A stretch of DNA of 64,000 nucleotides from Phycisphaerae bacterium (GCA_016794925.1 JAEUIW010000008.1:1-64000), one strand, 5' to 3'. Shown: positions 25,379-34,647, numbered from the stretch's first letter. Translations and numbers: made by a program. Notes: a model not told the origin generated them from the sequence alone.

Positions 25379-27313
25379 ATGCCGGCCCGAGAGACGCCCG
25401 ATCCGAACAAGCGACCCGGAGCGACCGGCGGCGGGCGCGGCAAGCCCGCGCCGAAGGGCCCCTTGAAACCCACGCGCGTGCCCCCCGCCGGGTCCCATCC
25501 GCCCCGGCGCGACGGTCCGAACCCGACATCACGCCGCCTCGGCCCGCCCCGTGGCGTCGCCCCGCACCCCCGCCCAACCCAGGGTCGGCTGCTCAACATC
25601 GTTCATGAGGATGACGACCTGCTCGTCGTTGACAAGCCGCCGGGCTTGCTCTCGGCCTCCCCCGAGCCGCAGCGCCAACCCACCCTCTTCGACCTTGTGA
25701 AGCAGCACGTCCGCGACTCGATGCGCCGCAAGACCAAGCGCGGACAGGGCCCGAAAGCGTACATCATCCACCGGCTCGATCGCGAGGCCAGCGGGCTGCT
25801 GGTCTTCGCCAAGTCCGAGCGTGCATTCATCTGGCTGAAAGAGGATTTCAAGGCCAAGCGCGTCCACCGCAATTATCTCGCCCTGGCCGAGGGAGTCGTC
25901 GGCCCGCCCGGGCACGCCGGGACGGTCCAGACGTTCCTGATCGAAGACGACCAGGGGCGTGTCACGAGCATGGACCTCTCCCAATCGCGGGCCAGCGACG
26001 TGCGCGATCAGGCCAAACTCGCGGTGACGCACTACCGGGTCGTCGCCGCGGCGAACGATCGGACCCTCCTCAACATCCGCCTCGAGACCGGCCGGAAGCA
26101 CCAGATCCGCGTCCACTTGGCCCGCTTGGGACACCCACTCGTGGGAGATCCGATCTACCGGGCCCGCACGGATCCACTCCGACGCCTCGGTCTGCACGCA
26201 TGCGACCTCGGTTTCAAGCACCCCGCGACGGGGATGAGCCTGCGGTTCCACAGCGATGCGACCAACCAGTTCTACGGCGCGGTGAGCATGACACCCCCGT
26301 CGAAGGCGGCCCAGAGCCCGACCGAGATGCACCGGACCCTCCCCGAGGACGACGCACCGGTCGGGCCCGCGTTCATCCCGGATCTTCCCTTGCCCAGGGA
26401 GGCGCATCCCACGTTCGCGGTCGCGGGTTCACTCTCCTCGGTGGGCTCCGCCGCGGTGATCGACCAGGAACAACGCTCGCCGGGCTCGATCGAGGGGAGC
26501 CCGACGAACCCATCCGGGCCCGCCCCCCGATCGTCCCGTGACGCCGCGCCACCCGCCTCGACCTCGTGGGATGCGGTCGCGCCGTGGTACGACTCGTATC
26601 TGACCGGCGGGGGCTCGGACCATTACACCAACACGCTGATACCGGGCACATTGCGGCTCGTCCAACCGCGTCCCGGCGCTCGCCTGCTTGACCTCGCGTG
26701 CGGGCAAGGCATTCTGACTCGGGCGCTGGCGGAGTCCGGGGCCCAGGTCCTGGGGGTCGATTCGTCGCCGCGCCTGCTCGACACGGCCCGCAAGCACCCG
26801 TCACGCGGAGCGCCGATCGACTATCGGCTCTGCGATGCACGCGAACTTGACTCGCTGGGCGTGACCGGGTTGGACGCGTGCACCTGCCTCATGGGGCTGG
26901 GGAACATCGACCCGCTGGACGCGGTGCTGCCCGCGATCGCGCGCGCATTAAGGCCCGGGGGCGCATTTGTTTTTGTGGTCTCGCACCCCGCATTCCGCGC
27001 GCCCGTTCAGTCATCGTGGGGTTGGGATCCCAAGGCCAACCGACAATACCGGCGTCTCGACGGGTACCTGTCGAGCGCCCAGCACCCGATCGCGATGCAC
27101 CCGGGCAAGGACCCGGGCGTAACGACCTGGACGTTCCACCGCCCACTCCAGACGTATGTCAGGCTTCTGGCCGAGGCGGGTCTGGTGATCGATGCGCTCG
27201 AGGAATGGCCGGGTCAGCGCGCGAGTCAGCCCGGTCCCCGGGCCGCCGAGGAGAACCGGGCGCGGCGCGAGATCCCGCTTTTTCTGGCCGTCCGCGCGCG
27301 TCGGCTTGCTTGA
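25379..27313 (+). CDS. RluA-family pseudouridine synthase fused to a SAM methyltransferase
   Basis: A 644-residue fusion. Residues 1-70 are a Pro/Arg-rich, probably disordered tail. Residues 75-305 are an RluA-type RNA pseudouridine synthase: VDKPPGLLS, the catalytic Asp in HRLDREASGLLVFAKS near residue 127, and ETGRKHQIRVHLARLGHPLVGDP. A linker of about 90 residues follows. Residues 398-640 are a class I methyltransferase: WYDSYL, the SAM-binding LLDLACGQGILTRAL near 437, and GVDSSPRLLD. The two parts share one uninterrupted frame with no internal stop, so this is a true fusion and not two genes. The product could modify one RNA twice, but the methyltransferase could also act on a small molecule. 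The mRNA is predicted to be leaderless. Confidence 0.85.
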   Translation: MPARETPDPNKRPGATGGGRGKPAPKGPLKPTRVPPAGSHPPRRDGPNPTSRRLGPPRGVAPHPRPTQGRLLNIVHEDDDLLVVDKPPGLLSASPEPQRQPTLFDLVKQHVRDSMRRKTKRGQGPKAYIIHRLDREASGLLVFAKSERAFIWLKEDFKAKRVHRNYLALAEGVVGPPGHAGTVQTFLIEDDQGRVTSMDLSQSRASDVRDQAKLAVTHYRVVAAANDRTLLNIRLETGRKHQIRVHLARLGHPLVGDPIYRARTDPLRRLGLHACDLGFKHPATGMSLRFHSDATNQFYGAVSMTPPSKAAQSPTEMHRTLPEDDAPVGPAFIPDLPLPREAHPTFAVAGSLSSVGSAAVIDQEQRSPGSIEGSPTNPSGPAPRSSRDAAPPASTSWDAVAPWYDSYLTGGGSDHYTNTLIPGTLRLVQPRPGARLLDLACGQGILTRALAESGAQVLGVDSSPRLLDTARKHPSRGAPIDYRLCDARELDSLGVTGLDACTCLMGLGNIDPLDAVLPAIARALRPGGAFVFVVSHPAFRAPVQSSWGWDPKANRQYRRLDGYLSSAQHPIAMHPGKDPGVTTWTFHRPLQTYVRLLAEAGLVIDALEEWPGQRASQPGPRAAEENRARREIPLFLAVRARRLA

Positions 27314-27385
27314 ATTGCATCGCGTCCGATAAGCGATTCGCGGCGTTCTCGCGCTGCGATTGCCAATCTGCGCTCGCGATTGCGT

Positions 27386-27391
27386 TACACT
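27386..27391 (+). promoter_or_regulatory. -10 element TACACT upstream of the HAF/dockerin gene
   Basis: TACACT lies 79 nt before the ATG at 27471; a weak TTGCCA at 27360-27365 is 20 nt upstream, longer than ideal. Unlike the leaderless genes, this gene has a ribosome site (AGAGGAG) 6 nt before its ATG. Confidence 0.35.
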
Positions 27392-27470
27392 TGAGTGTCC
27401 AGAATGAACGCGCAGAGAGACGCGTTGCACGCCCACGGAAGGGATGGTTTTCGGAGCAGAGGAGTTGAAC

Positions 27471-28700
27471 ATGTCGCCGATTCATCGGAGCGCTTGGGCG
27501 CCTGGTTTTGTACTCGCGGTTGTGTCGGGATCGGCGTGGGCCCAACCCTCGTTCGAAGGGATCGGGAGCTTGCCGAACTCGAACCGTGGGTCGAGTTCGC
27601 TGGCGATCTCGCGTGACGGCACAACCATCGTGGGAAAGGCGCTCACGGCGAATGCGCCCGTGGCGATGCGGAAAGTGGGCTCGGGCCCACTTTCGTCGCT
27701 GGGCGTGCTGAACAACTACCTCTCGAGCTACGCCAACGCCTGCAGCGGCGACGGCCTTCGCGTCGTCGGTCAGTGCAACACGCTGACGTCCTCGACGGCC
27801 TTTCTGTGGACGCTCTCGGGCGGCATGGTTGACATGGGTTCGATGCTGCCGGGCCAGTCTTCCGCGGCGTACGGCATCTCGGCCGACGGCACGATCATCG
27901 TGGGCACTTCAGGGACGTCGGCGTTCCGCTGGACGGCGACGAGCGGGATGGTGAACATCGGGACGCTGGGCGGCACCGGCACCTCGACCATCGCGGTGGG
28001 CATCTCGGCCGATGGCTCGACGATCGTCGGCAGTTCCGGGAATCAGGCCGTGCGGAAGGTTGGGACGCAGCCGTTGGCGGGCCTGGGCGATCTGCCGGGC
28101 AGCGCCGAATTTTCCTACGCCACGGCGGCCTCGGCCGATGGCTCGGCGATTGTCGGGGTGGGCACCTCGACCCTGGGAACGGAGGCGTTCCGCTGGACGG
28201 CGGCGAGCGGGATGGTGGGCCTGGGCTCCCTGGTTGATCCGTTCGACGATTTTTACTCGGAGGCGTACGCGGTGTCGCCCGACGGCGCCTTCGTGGGCGG
28301 TCAGAGTGTGTACGCGGGCGACGACGTGGCGTTCCTGTGGTCGGAGAGCCTGGGGATGGTCGACATCCGGGCGTACCTGCTCGCGCTGGGCGTGTTGAAC
28401 GTCGAGGATTGGCAGCTCGAGCGGGCCACGGGGATCACTTCCGACGGCACCGTGCTGACGATCGTCGGCTTTGGCTTGAACCCGGCGGGCACGACCGAGG
28501 GCTGGAAGGCGCGCGTGCTGATCCCCGCCGCGACTTGCCCGGGCGATTTCAACGGCGATACGTCCGTCGATGATTTCGATTATTTCGACTTCCTCAACGC
28601 CTTCTTCGCCAACGACATGAGCGCCGACTTCAACGGCGACACGTCCGTCGACGACTTCGACTATTTCGATTTCCTCAACGCCTTCTTCGCCAGCTGCTGA
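27471..28700 (+). CDS. Exported HAF-repeat protein with two C-terminal dockerin-like modules
   Basis: A 409-residue secreted protein. The ATG at 27471 is set by AGAGGAG 6 nt upstream and gives a signal peptide ending SGSAWA|Q near residue 24. Residues 30-350 contain repeats of the HAF type (for example SGMVDMGSM, FRWTATSGMVNIGTLGG, ADGSTIVG, FRWTAASGMVGLG), which probably form a beta-propeller. The C-terminus is C-P-G followed by two nearly identical calcium loops, each DFNGDTSVDDFDYFDFLNAF, and a final S-C before the stop. The D-x-N/D-x-D-x-S/T-x-D-D pattern is that of dockerin/EF-hand loops. The module recurs on two other exported proteins in this window and on a decayed copy. Its binding partner is unknown. 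Confidence 0.85.
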   Translation: MSPIHRSAWAPGFVLAVVSGSAWAQPSFEGIGSLPNSNRGSSSLAISRDGTTIVGKALTANAPVAMRKVGSGPLSSLGVLNNYLSSYANACSGDGLRVVGQCNTLTSSTAFLWTLSGGMVDMGSMLPGQSSAAYGISADGTIIVGTSGTSAFRWTATSGMVNIGTLGGTGTSTIAVGISADGSTIVGSSGNQAVRKVGTQPLAGLGDLPGSAEFSYATAASADGSAIVGVGTSTLGTEAFRWTAASGMVGLGSLVDPFDDFYSEAYAVSPDGAFVGGQSVYAGDDVAFLWSESLGMVDIRAYLLALGVLNVEDWQLERATGITSDGTVLTIVGFGLNPAGTTEGWKARVLIPAATCPGDFNGDTSVDDFDYFDFLNAFFANDMSADFNGDTSVDDFDYFDFLNAFFASC

Positions 28701-28726
28701 GCCGGCCCGAAACCAACGCCGCTCGT

Positions 28727-29941
28727 TCAGCGTGTCCGCGCGCGGGGGTCGGACGCGGCGCGCAGGGACTCGCCGAGCAAGTTCAGCGAGAGCAGCGTTG
28801 CCGCCAGCAGCAGACACGGGAACACCAGCAGCCACCAGTTCGACCGCACGGGGTTCAGTTCACCGAGCCCATCGGCCACCATGTTCCCCCAGCTCGGCAG
28901 CGGAGGACGAACGCCGATGCCAAGGAAACTCAGGAAACTCTCCTGGAGCATCGCCTGCGGGATCGTGAGGGTTGCGTACACGATGACCGGCCCCGCGAGA
29001 TTCGGGAGGAGGTGCCGCATGAACAGGCGGACCGGCCCGACTCCGACCGCCCGGGCCGCCTCCACGAACGGTCGGTTTTTCAGGCTCAGCACCTGCCCGC
29101 GCACGACACGAGCCAGCGTCAGCCAACTGACGCCGCCGATCGCGACCGCGAGCGTGAGCATGCCCACCGATTGCGCGAACGCACCGGGCAGCGCGCCCGT
29201 TCCGTACAGCTCCAGGGCTTGTGACTCGGCGCTCGCGCGGGTCCGGGCGTCGCCCGGCGCCAATTCGATCGACGCGGCGACGAACGACTCCCGCTGGCGG
29301 CGTGCCTCGCGCGACCGGGACTCCTGGATGCGGTCCAGCACGCCGTCGGCCGCGACGCCCACCAGCACCACCAGCAGCACGTAGGGGAGGCCGTAGAGCA
29401 CATCGACCGTGCGCATGAGCAGCGCGTCCGTTCGCCCGCCTCGCCACGCCGCCAGCGCGCCCCACAGCGTGCCCACCACGACCGAGATGCCGGCGGCGAG
29501 CAGGCCCACGGCGAGGCTGACGCTCCCGCCGGCCAGGCACCGCACCAGCACATCGCGCCCGAACAGGTCCGTGCCCAGCAGGTAGCTGGGCATGGCCTGA
29601 CCGACCTGCTGCTCACTCGGCGTCCAGGCCTCGCGGGTCAGCGCTTCGGCGGGGATGCCACGAAGGGTCGATTCGGCGGCGGCGGCTCGCTCCCGCGCCG
29701 CCGATCGGAGCCGATCCAGTTGCTCGTCGTCGTGGGGCCACCACACGGGGGGCAGGTGACGCGCGGCGCGATCCTGGCGGTCGTAGGCCCCGTCGCTCCA
29801 CACCCAAGGGGCCGCCAGCAGGCACGCGCAGAGCAGCGCCAGCAACACTCCGCCGCCGAACGCTCCGCCCCAGCCCAGCGCGGCTCGGAAGTGACGGGCC
29901 TTCATCGCGACACGGGCCATGAATGGGGCGGCCGGATCCAT
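28727..29941 (-). CDS. DppC/OppC-like ABC transporter permease
   Basis: A 404-residue inner-membrane permease of the peptide/nickel type. It shows the N-terminal helix, the DppC hallmark LLGTDLFGRDVLVRCLAGGSVSL near residue 122, the EAA loop EAARAVGVGPVRLFMRHLLPNLAGP near 293, and the motif ESFLSFLGIGVRPPLPSWGNM. It is about 100 residues longer than usual: there is a hydrophilic stretch after the first helix (residues 50-115) and another insertion between helices (about 215-250, rich in Arg and Glu). No DppB partner, ATPase or binding protein is adjacent, so the substrate is open. The gene has its own -10 element directly before the ATG and ends 27 nt from the HAF-repeat gene, which converges on it. 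Confidence 0.85.
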   Translation of the reverse strand: MDPAAPFMARVAMKARHFRAALGWGGAFGGGVLLALLCACLLAAPWVWSDGAYDRQDRAARHLPPVWWPHDDEQLDRLRSAARERAAAAESTLRGIPAEALTREAWTPSEQQVGQAMPSYLLGTDLFGRDVLVRCLAGGSVSLAVGLLAAGISVVVGTLWGALAAWRGGRTDALLMRTVDVLYGLPYVLLVVLVGVAADGVLDRIQESRSREARRQRESFVAASIELAPGDARTRASAESQALELYGTGALPGAFAQSVGMLTLAVAIGGVSWLTLARVVRGQVLSLKNRPFVEAARAVGVGPVRLFMRHLLPNLAGPVIVYATLTIPQAMLQESFLSFLGIGVRPPLPSWGNMVADGLGELNPVRSNWWLLVFPCLLLAATLLSLNLLGESLRAASDPRARTR

Positions 29942-29947
29942 GCCCAG

Positions 29948-29953
29948 ACGCTA
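29948..29953 (-). promoter_or_regulatory. -10 element TAGCGT, predicted leaderless start
   Basis: On the minus strand TAGCGT is followed by CTGGGC (6 nt) and the ATG of the DppC-like gene at 29941. No Shine-Dalgarno is present. Confidence 0.45.
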
Positions 29954-29985
29954 CGCCGCGGCGGGTCCTCGGGATGGTGCGCCGT

Positions 29986-31620
29986 TCATCCGAACAACCC
30001 CGGGCCGTCCGGCGCAATGCCGGGACCGCGGCGGCGCGGGCGAGCGGCGCGGCGGGGCGGCTCCGGGAGCGGATCGCGCGTCGGCTCACCCGACTGGCCC
30101 TTTACGATCGAGGCGAACGTGCCGTCGGCGACCCGTGTTCGGAGTTCCTGCCCGGACGCGATCTGCTCGACGGAACGAACCAGCCGGCCGGACGGGTCAA
30201 AGGTGCATGAGAACCCGCGCCGGAGCACCCCTTGCGGGCCGACCAGCTCCAGTTGGCGGAGCGTGGCCTGCTCGCTGACCCGGAGGCGATCGACGCCCCG
30301 TCGCGCGGCCCGGGCCAACGACGGCGCATCCAGCCGCGCCGAGGCGCGATCCAGCGCGGCACGGACGGAGGCGCGCAGTCGATCCCGCGCCACGCGGAGC
30401 GCGGCGGCGCGTCGTTCCAGCACCGCCACCGGCCGCTGCGCCTCCAGTGCCGCCGCCGCCATTGCCGCGCGCCGGGCCGCACGCGTTGCGCGGCCGGACA
30501 TCGCCGCGTGCAGCCGCCGGAGCACGCCCACCCAGGCCGCGCCCGCGGCCCTCGCCACACGGGACGGATCGACCATCACCCCGTGCCGCGCCGCGGACGT
30601 CGCCCGCTGCGAAGCCAGCGCAAGCCGGCGGCGCATGACGGACCGCAGGTGATCGCCGAGCGTGTCGAGCCCCTCCCGGAGAGCCACGCGATCCGGCGTC
30701 AGCCGCATGGCCGCCTGGGTGGGGGTGGCGGCGCGCTCGTCCGCCACCAGCTCGGCGAGCGTGGTGTCGGTCTCGTGGCCGATCGCGGCCACCACGGGAA
30801 CGGAGCATTCGACCACCGCGCGGGCCACGGCGCGGTCGTTGAACGACCACAGGTCCGCCATCGACCCGCCGCCGCGGGTGAGGATCACCGCGTCAATGCC
30901 CAGCTCGTCGTGCCGGAGCGAGAGCCATCGCAACGCACGCGCCACCGACGCCGCGGCCTCCGGGCCCTGCACCAGCACGTCGACGAGGGCGACCTCGACA
31001 GCCGGGCAGCGCCTGCGCATCGTGTCGAGAACGTCCTGGAGCGCCGCGCCGGTGCGGCTGGTCACGACGGCGACTCGCCGGGGAAAACGCGGCAGCGGAC
31101 GCTTCCGGGCCGGATCGAGCCAGCCCAAGCGCCGGATTTCTTCGAGCAGGGCGCGCAATGCCAGTTCCATCGCGCCCGCGCCGACCGGCTCCATCGAATC
31201 GGCGTACATCTGCGTCCGGCCCTGCCGTGGGAAGTGCCCAATACGGCCCGAGATCACGACAAGCTGGCCCGGTCCGGGCCGGAATCCGATCCTCGCCGCG
31301 GCCTGCGCGAACATGACGCACGAGAGGACCGCGCCGGCGTCCTTGAGTTCGAAGTACCAGTGCGTCCGGTCGGAAAAATTGCCGATCTCCCCCGCGACGC
31401 GCACCCGCTCGGGCAACCCCGCGCGCAGCGCCGAGCCGATCAGTTCCGACACCATCGTGACGCTCAGCACGCCGCCGTGGCCGGCCGGCCCGGCGGGCGC
31501 AGGGGATCCGCCGGTCCCGTCAGGCGGGACGGATGGAACGGAAGCGTCCACCGGTCCGCCGAGCCCGGGCGGGGCCGGCCGCTTTCGCATGCGCGATGGA
31601 TCGAACGGTCGGCGCGCCAT
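29986..31620 (-). CDS. xseA: Exodeoxyribonuclease VII large subunit
   Basis: XseA is the catalytic subunit of exonuclease VII, which degrades single-stranded DNA from both ends. The 544-residue protein has an extra Pro/Gly-rich N-terminus of about 50 residues. After it come the OB-fold (VRVAGEIGNFSDRTHWYFELKDAGAVLSCVMF), the catalytic domain (VVTSRTGAALQDVLDTMRRR, ILTRGGGSMADLWSFNDRAVARA, AIGHETDTTLAELVADERAATPTQAA) and a long Arg/Ala-rich helical region, the coiled coil that binds the small subunit. xseB is not next to it. The start overlaps the stop of the glycosyltransferase gene by 1 nt (TGATG), so it is probably the last gene of the purE-purK transcript. Confidence 0.92.
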   Translation of the reverse strand: MARRPFDPSRMRKRPAPPGLGGPVDASVPSVPPDGTGGSPAPAGPAGHGGVLSVTMVSELIGSALRAGLPERVRVAGEIGNFSDRTHWYFELKDAGAVLSCVMFAQAAARIGFRPGPGQLVVISGRIGHFPRQGRTQMYADSMEPVGAGAMELALRALLEEIRRLGWLDPARKRPLPRFPRRVAVVTSRTGAALQDVLDTMRRRCPAVEVALVDVLVQGPEAAASVARALRWLSLRHDELGIDAVILTRGGGSMADLWSFNDRAVARAVVECSVPVVAAIGHETDTTLAELVADERAATPTQAAMRLTPDRVALREGLDTLGDHLRSVMRRRLALASQRATSAARHGVMVDPSRVARAAGAAWVGVLRRLHAAMSGRATRAARRAAMAAAALEAQRPVAVLERRAAALRVARDRLRASVRAALDRASARLDAPSLARAARRGVDRLRVSEQATLRQLELVGPQGVLRRGFSCTFDPSGRLVRSVEQIASGQELRTRVADGTFASIVKGQSGEPTRDPLPEPPRRAARPRRRGPGIAPDGPGLFG

Positions 31621-32933
31621 CAGCGGCTCCCCCGTCCAGGCCCGCCGCCACCGCCGGCCCCGCGCGGATCCGAGGGAAGACCGATCCGTCCGATGGTGCC
31701 GCGATGCCGGCGGGCCGCGTCGGCGTACGCGTCGAGTACGGCGCGAACGTGCGCGTGCGCCTGACGACGCGACGAGACGTAGCGGAACGCACGCTCGATC
31801 CGCTCCCCGGCCCCCCTGTCCGGCCGCATGGCCGCGTCGAGCGCCCGGGCCCAGTCGTTCTCTCCGCCGGGCTCGGCCACGTGCAGGACCAAGCCCGGAT
31901 CATCGAGCCACTCGATCATCGGGTCCCGACGCGCAACCACGGGCATCCCGGACGCCATCGCGTCGAGCGTCACGCTCCGATGGCGGCCCCGCGCCACGGG
32001 GTGCGCCAGGACACCCGCGCGGAGCAGCAGATCGCGCCGACACTCCAATCCTCCGACGAGCGTGACCCGCTCGACCAATCCGAGCCGGCGGCACATCGCC
32101 CAGGCGCCGCTCGCCGACGTTTCGTCCGAATCCATGAAGAGCAGGAGCTCGCGCCCGCCCGCCGTCAGCCTCGCCGCGCCGGCCAGCACGCTCCGCAGCT
32201 CCTCCTCGTTCCCCTCCAGCCCGACCAGAGCCAGCGTATCGGGGCCGCCAGCCTCCTGCCCCGATCGTTCCCTGAACACGCCCGACGTCGCGTGGACACC
32301 CCACGGCACCAGGCGCGCCAGGGGTGATTCCGATCCCTCCCATCGACGCGAGCGCCCGACCCGTTCGATCGCGGCCCGCATGGGCTCGTCCGCGGCCAGG
32401 AGCACCACGCCGCCCGCCTCCGGCTCGCCGTGCCGAGCGCGATACGCAAGTCGCGCCCCTGTTTCGATCAGATCCGGTTCGCCAATTTCGAGCAGCGCCG
32501 GCGACCCCGCGCGCCGCGCCACTTCCGCCGCGAACACGAGCGTCGCGGGATCCCGCGCGAACACGTGGACGACGTCGACCAGGGGCTGCGACGGTCCGGG
32601 GCCGCCCAGCTCGACGGCGCGTGCGATCGATTCCAGCAAGGTTTCAGCGGCCGCGCCCCGCAGCAGCGGCCACCCCGTCGAGTCGTGCTCGATTTCGATG
32701 GCATAGAGCACGCTCGTGCCCGCGCCGGCGGGGCCGGAGGACCCATCCTCCTCCCCTGCGAACGCCTTGCCCCCCCCACCGTCGGACAACGATCCGTCGC
32801 CCGCGGATGCGCATCCGCGCGGCACCGCGTGGACGACGCGCACGCCTTCATCCGCGAGACCGACCTCGAGCCGGAAGAGCATCGACCGCTCCCGTGTCGC
32901 GTACGACCGATCCGAGAGCATCAGCACACGCAC
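31620..32933 (-). CDS. Glycosyltransferase (GT4-like)
   Basis: A 437-residue protein with the two Rossmann-like halves of GT-B glycosyltransferases. The N-terminal half begins VRVLMLSDRSYATRERSMLFRLEVGLADEGVRVVHAV. In the C-terminal half, LVPWGVHA, an acceptor-side GLVERVTLVGG, and LDAMASGMPVVAR with the following nucleotide-sugar loop are visible. The start is the GTG at 32933, preceded by GGAGG at 5 nt. It lies 10 nt after purK and overlaps xseA, an arrangement without an obvious functional logic. A Gly/Glu-rich segment near residues 45-75 looks disordered. Donor and acceptor cannot be named. Confidence 0.75.
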   Translation of the reverse strand: MRVLMLSDRSYATRERSMLFRLEVGLADEGVRVVHAVPRGCASAGDGSLSDGGGGKAFAGEEDGSSGPAGAGTSVLYAIEIEHDSTGWPLLRGAAAETLLESIARAVELGGPGPSQPLVDVVHVFARDPATLVFAAEVARRAGSPALLEIGEPDLIETGARLAYRARHGEPEAGGVVLLAADEPMRAAIERVGRSRRWEGSESPLARLVPWGVHATSGVFRERSGQEAGGPDTLALVGLEGNEEELRSVLAGAARLTAGGRELLLFMDSDETSASGAWAMCRRLGLVERVTLVGGLECRRDLLLRAGVLAHPVARGRHRSVTLDAMASGMPVVARRDPMIEWLDDPGLVLHVAEPGGENDWARALDAAMRPDRGAGERIERAFRYVSSRRQAHAHVRAVLDAYADAARRHRGTIGRIGLPSDPRGAGGGGGPGRGSR

Positions 32934-32943
32934 CGCGACCTCC

Positions 32944-34110
32944 TCATGTCGCCGACGCGACGATCAGGGCCCGCGCGGCCGCGAGCCGGGATTCCAGCGC
33001 GCCGTGGTCGGACGCGACGATCGTGACGTGGCCGAGCTTCCGCCCCGGCCGGGGGGTCTTGCCGTAGAGGTGCACATGGGTGTCGGGCAGCGCGAGCAGC
33101 GCGCGCGTGTCGGGCGCGGAGCCGATCAGGTTGAGCATCGCGCCGGCGCCGCGCGCGGGGCGCATCGACGCGGCGCCAAGCGGCCAACCCACCACGGTGC
33201 GCACGTGATTCTCGAACTGGCTGGTCGCGGCGCCCTCGATGGTCCAATGGCCGGAATTGTGCACGCGCGGGGCCATCTCGTTGGCCAGCAGCCCCGATGG
33301 CATCTCGAACAGTTCCAACGCCATCACGCCGACGTACGCGAGCTCCTGCAGCACGCGCCTTGCGTATTCCTGCGCCAGACCCTGCACCGCCGCGTTCAGC
33401 CCCCGAGCCGGCGCCACGGAGAGCCGGAGGATGCCGGCGCCATGCTCGTTCTCCACGAGCGGATAGAACGCGCAGGCGCCATCGGCCCCCCGCGCGGCCA
33501 GGATCGACAACTCGCGTTGGAACGGCACCATCTGCTCGACGATGAGGTCCGCCGCCTCGCCGGAGCGTCGTTGCGGCGCGACCGCGCCCAGCGCCCACGC
33601 CGCCTGTTGGGGTTCCCGCAGCACGACCTGGCCCTTTCCGTCGTACCCCCCGCGCCGAGTCTTGAGCACGGCCGGCAGCCCCGTCCGCGCCAGGCCTTCC
33701 TCCAGGTCCGCGAGGTTGTCCACGGCCGCGAACACGGGCGTGGGGATCCCGAGCCGATTGAACAGCGTCTTCTCGGCGATCCGGTCCTGCGATACTTCTA
33801 ACGCCGCGGGCGGCGGCCACACGGGCGCGACCGTCGCCACCACGCGCGCCGCGCCCACCGGAACGTTCTCGAATTCGTACGTCACCGCGTCCAGCCCTTG
33901 CGCCCAGCGACACAACGCGTCCTCGTCCTCGAACGATCCAAGCGTGCACGGCCCCGCCGCGGCGGCCGGGGCCGGCAGCGCCTCGGCCTGACCCGACCCG
34001 TTCATCTGCCCTCCCGCACGATCGAAGAAACGCGACTGAACGCCCAGCGGAAGGCCGGCCAGGCCGAGCATCCGTCCGAGTTGTCCCGACCCGAGCACGC
34101 CGACGTTCAT
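32944..34110 (-). CDS. purK: 5-(carboxyamino)imidazole ribonucleotide synthase
   Basis: PurK is the ATP-grasp enzyme that carboxylates aminoimidazole ribonucleotide in purine synthesis; PurE then shifts the carboxyl group. The 388-residue protein starts [19 protein letters not shown] at the ATG at 34110; the longer frame to 34656 is the shadow of purE. ATP-grasp signatures include [11 protein letters not shown] near residue 150, [12 protein letters not shown] near 187 and [18 protein letters not shown] near 270. The ATG overlaps the purE stop by 4 nt. An Ala/Pro-rich insertion of about 15 residues follows residue 34. The pair purE-purK is complete, so the organism uses the N5-CAIR route typical of bacteria. 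Confidence 0.94.
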   Translation of the reverse strand: MNVGVLGSGQLGRMLGLAGLPLGVQSRFFDRAGGQMNGSGQAEALPAPAAAAGPCTLGSFEDEDALCRWAQGLDAVTYEFENVPVGAARVVATVAPVWPPPAALEVSQDRIAEKTLFNRLGIPTPVFAAVDNLADLEEGLARTGLPAVLKTRRGGYDGKGQVVLREPQQAAWALGAVAPQRRSGEAADLIVEQMVPFQRELSILAARGADGACAFYPLVENEHGAGILRLSVAPARGLNAAVQGLAQEYARRVLQELAYVGVMALELFEMPSGLLANEMAPRVHNSGHWTIEGAATSQFENHVRTVVGWPLGAASMRPARGAGAMLNLIGSAPDTRALLALPDTHVHLYGKTPRPGRKLGHVTIVASDHGALESRLAAARALIVASAT

Positions 34111-34634
34111 GTGCCGCCCGGCCCGCGACCGTCGCGCGGGTCCGCCTCGTCCAGCACGCGCGCGGTCTGAAGCTGCCGGTACCGGCCCAACGCGTCGCGC
34201 ACCGACGGGTCCTCCAATGCCAGGATGGACGCGGCCAGCAACGCGGCGTTCACCGCCCCGGCGCGACCGATCGCCAGCGTCCCGACCGGCACCCCCGCGG
34301 GCATCTGCACGATCGAAAGCAGCGAGTCCATCCCGTGCAGCGATTTGCTTTCGACGGGCACTCCCAGCACCGGCAACGTGGTCTTGCTCGCGCACATCCC
34401 CGGCAGGTGGGCCGCCCCGCCCGCGCCCGCGATGATGATCTTCAACCCGCGCCCCTCCGCGCTGGACGCGTACTCGAACAGCGCGTCGGGCGTGCGGTGC
34501 GCGGACACTACCCGCGCCTCGTGCGGGACCTCCAGCTCGCGCAACGTTTCCGCCGCGTGCATGAGCGTGTCCCAGTCGGTCCGCGACCCCATGACGACGC
34601 CGACCAACGGATTCCGCGCCGCGCTGCTGTGCAT
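34107..34634 (-). CDS. purE: N5-carboxyaminoimidazole ribonucleotide mutase
   Basis: PurE converts N5-CAIR to CAIR in purine synthesis and forms octamers. The 175-residue protein has [19 protein letters not shown] at residue 11, the substrate loop [13 protein letters not shown] near 44, and [25 protein letters not shown] near 69, all diagnostic for class I PurE. It is the first gene of the transcript purE-purK-glycosyltransferase-xseA. A TACACT hexamer ends 7 nt before the ATG and no Shine-Dalgarno is present, so the transcript is predicted to start at the purE start codon. cinA is divergent, with 63 bp between the start codons. Confidence 0.95.
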   Translation of the reverse strand: MHSSAARNPLVGVVMGSRTDWDTLMHAAETLRELEVPHEARVVSAHRTPDALFEYASSAEGRGLKIIIAGAGGAAHLPGMCASKTTLPVLGVPVESKSLHGMDSLLSIVQMPAGVPVGTLAIGRAGAVNAALLAASILALEDPSVRDALGRYRQLQTARVLDEADPRDGRGPGGT

Positions 34635-34641
34635 GTCCGAC

Positions 34642-34647
34642 AGTGTA
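34642..34647 (-). promoter_or_regulatory. -10 element TACACT of purE, predicted leaderless start
   Basis: On the minus strand TACACT is followed by GTCGGAC (7 nt) and the purE ATG at 34634. Confidence 0.5.

Noticed and set aside
31620-32933. Functional link of the glycosyltransferase to purine synthesis
   Set aside because: It shares the purE-purK transcript by position only; nothing in the protein suggests a nucleotide-synthesis role.
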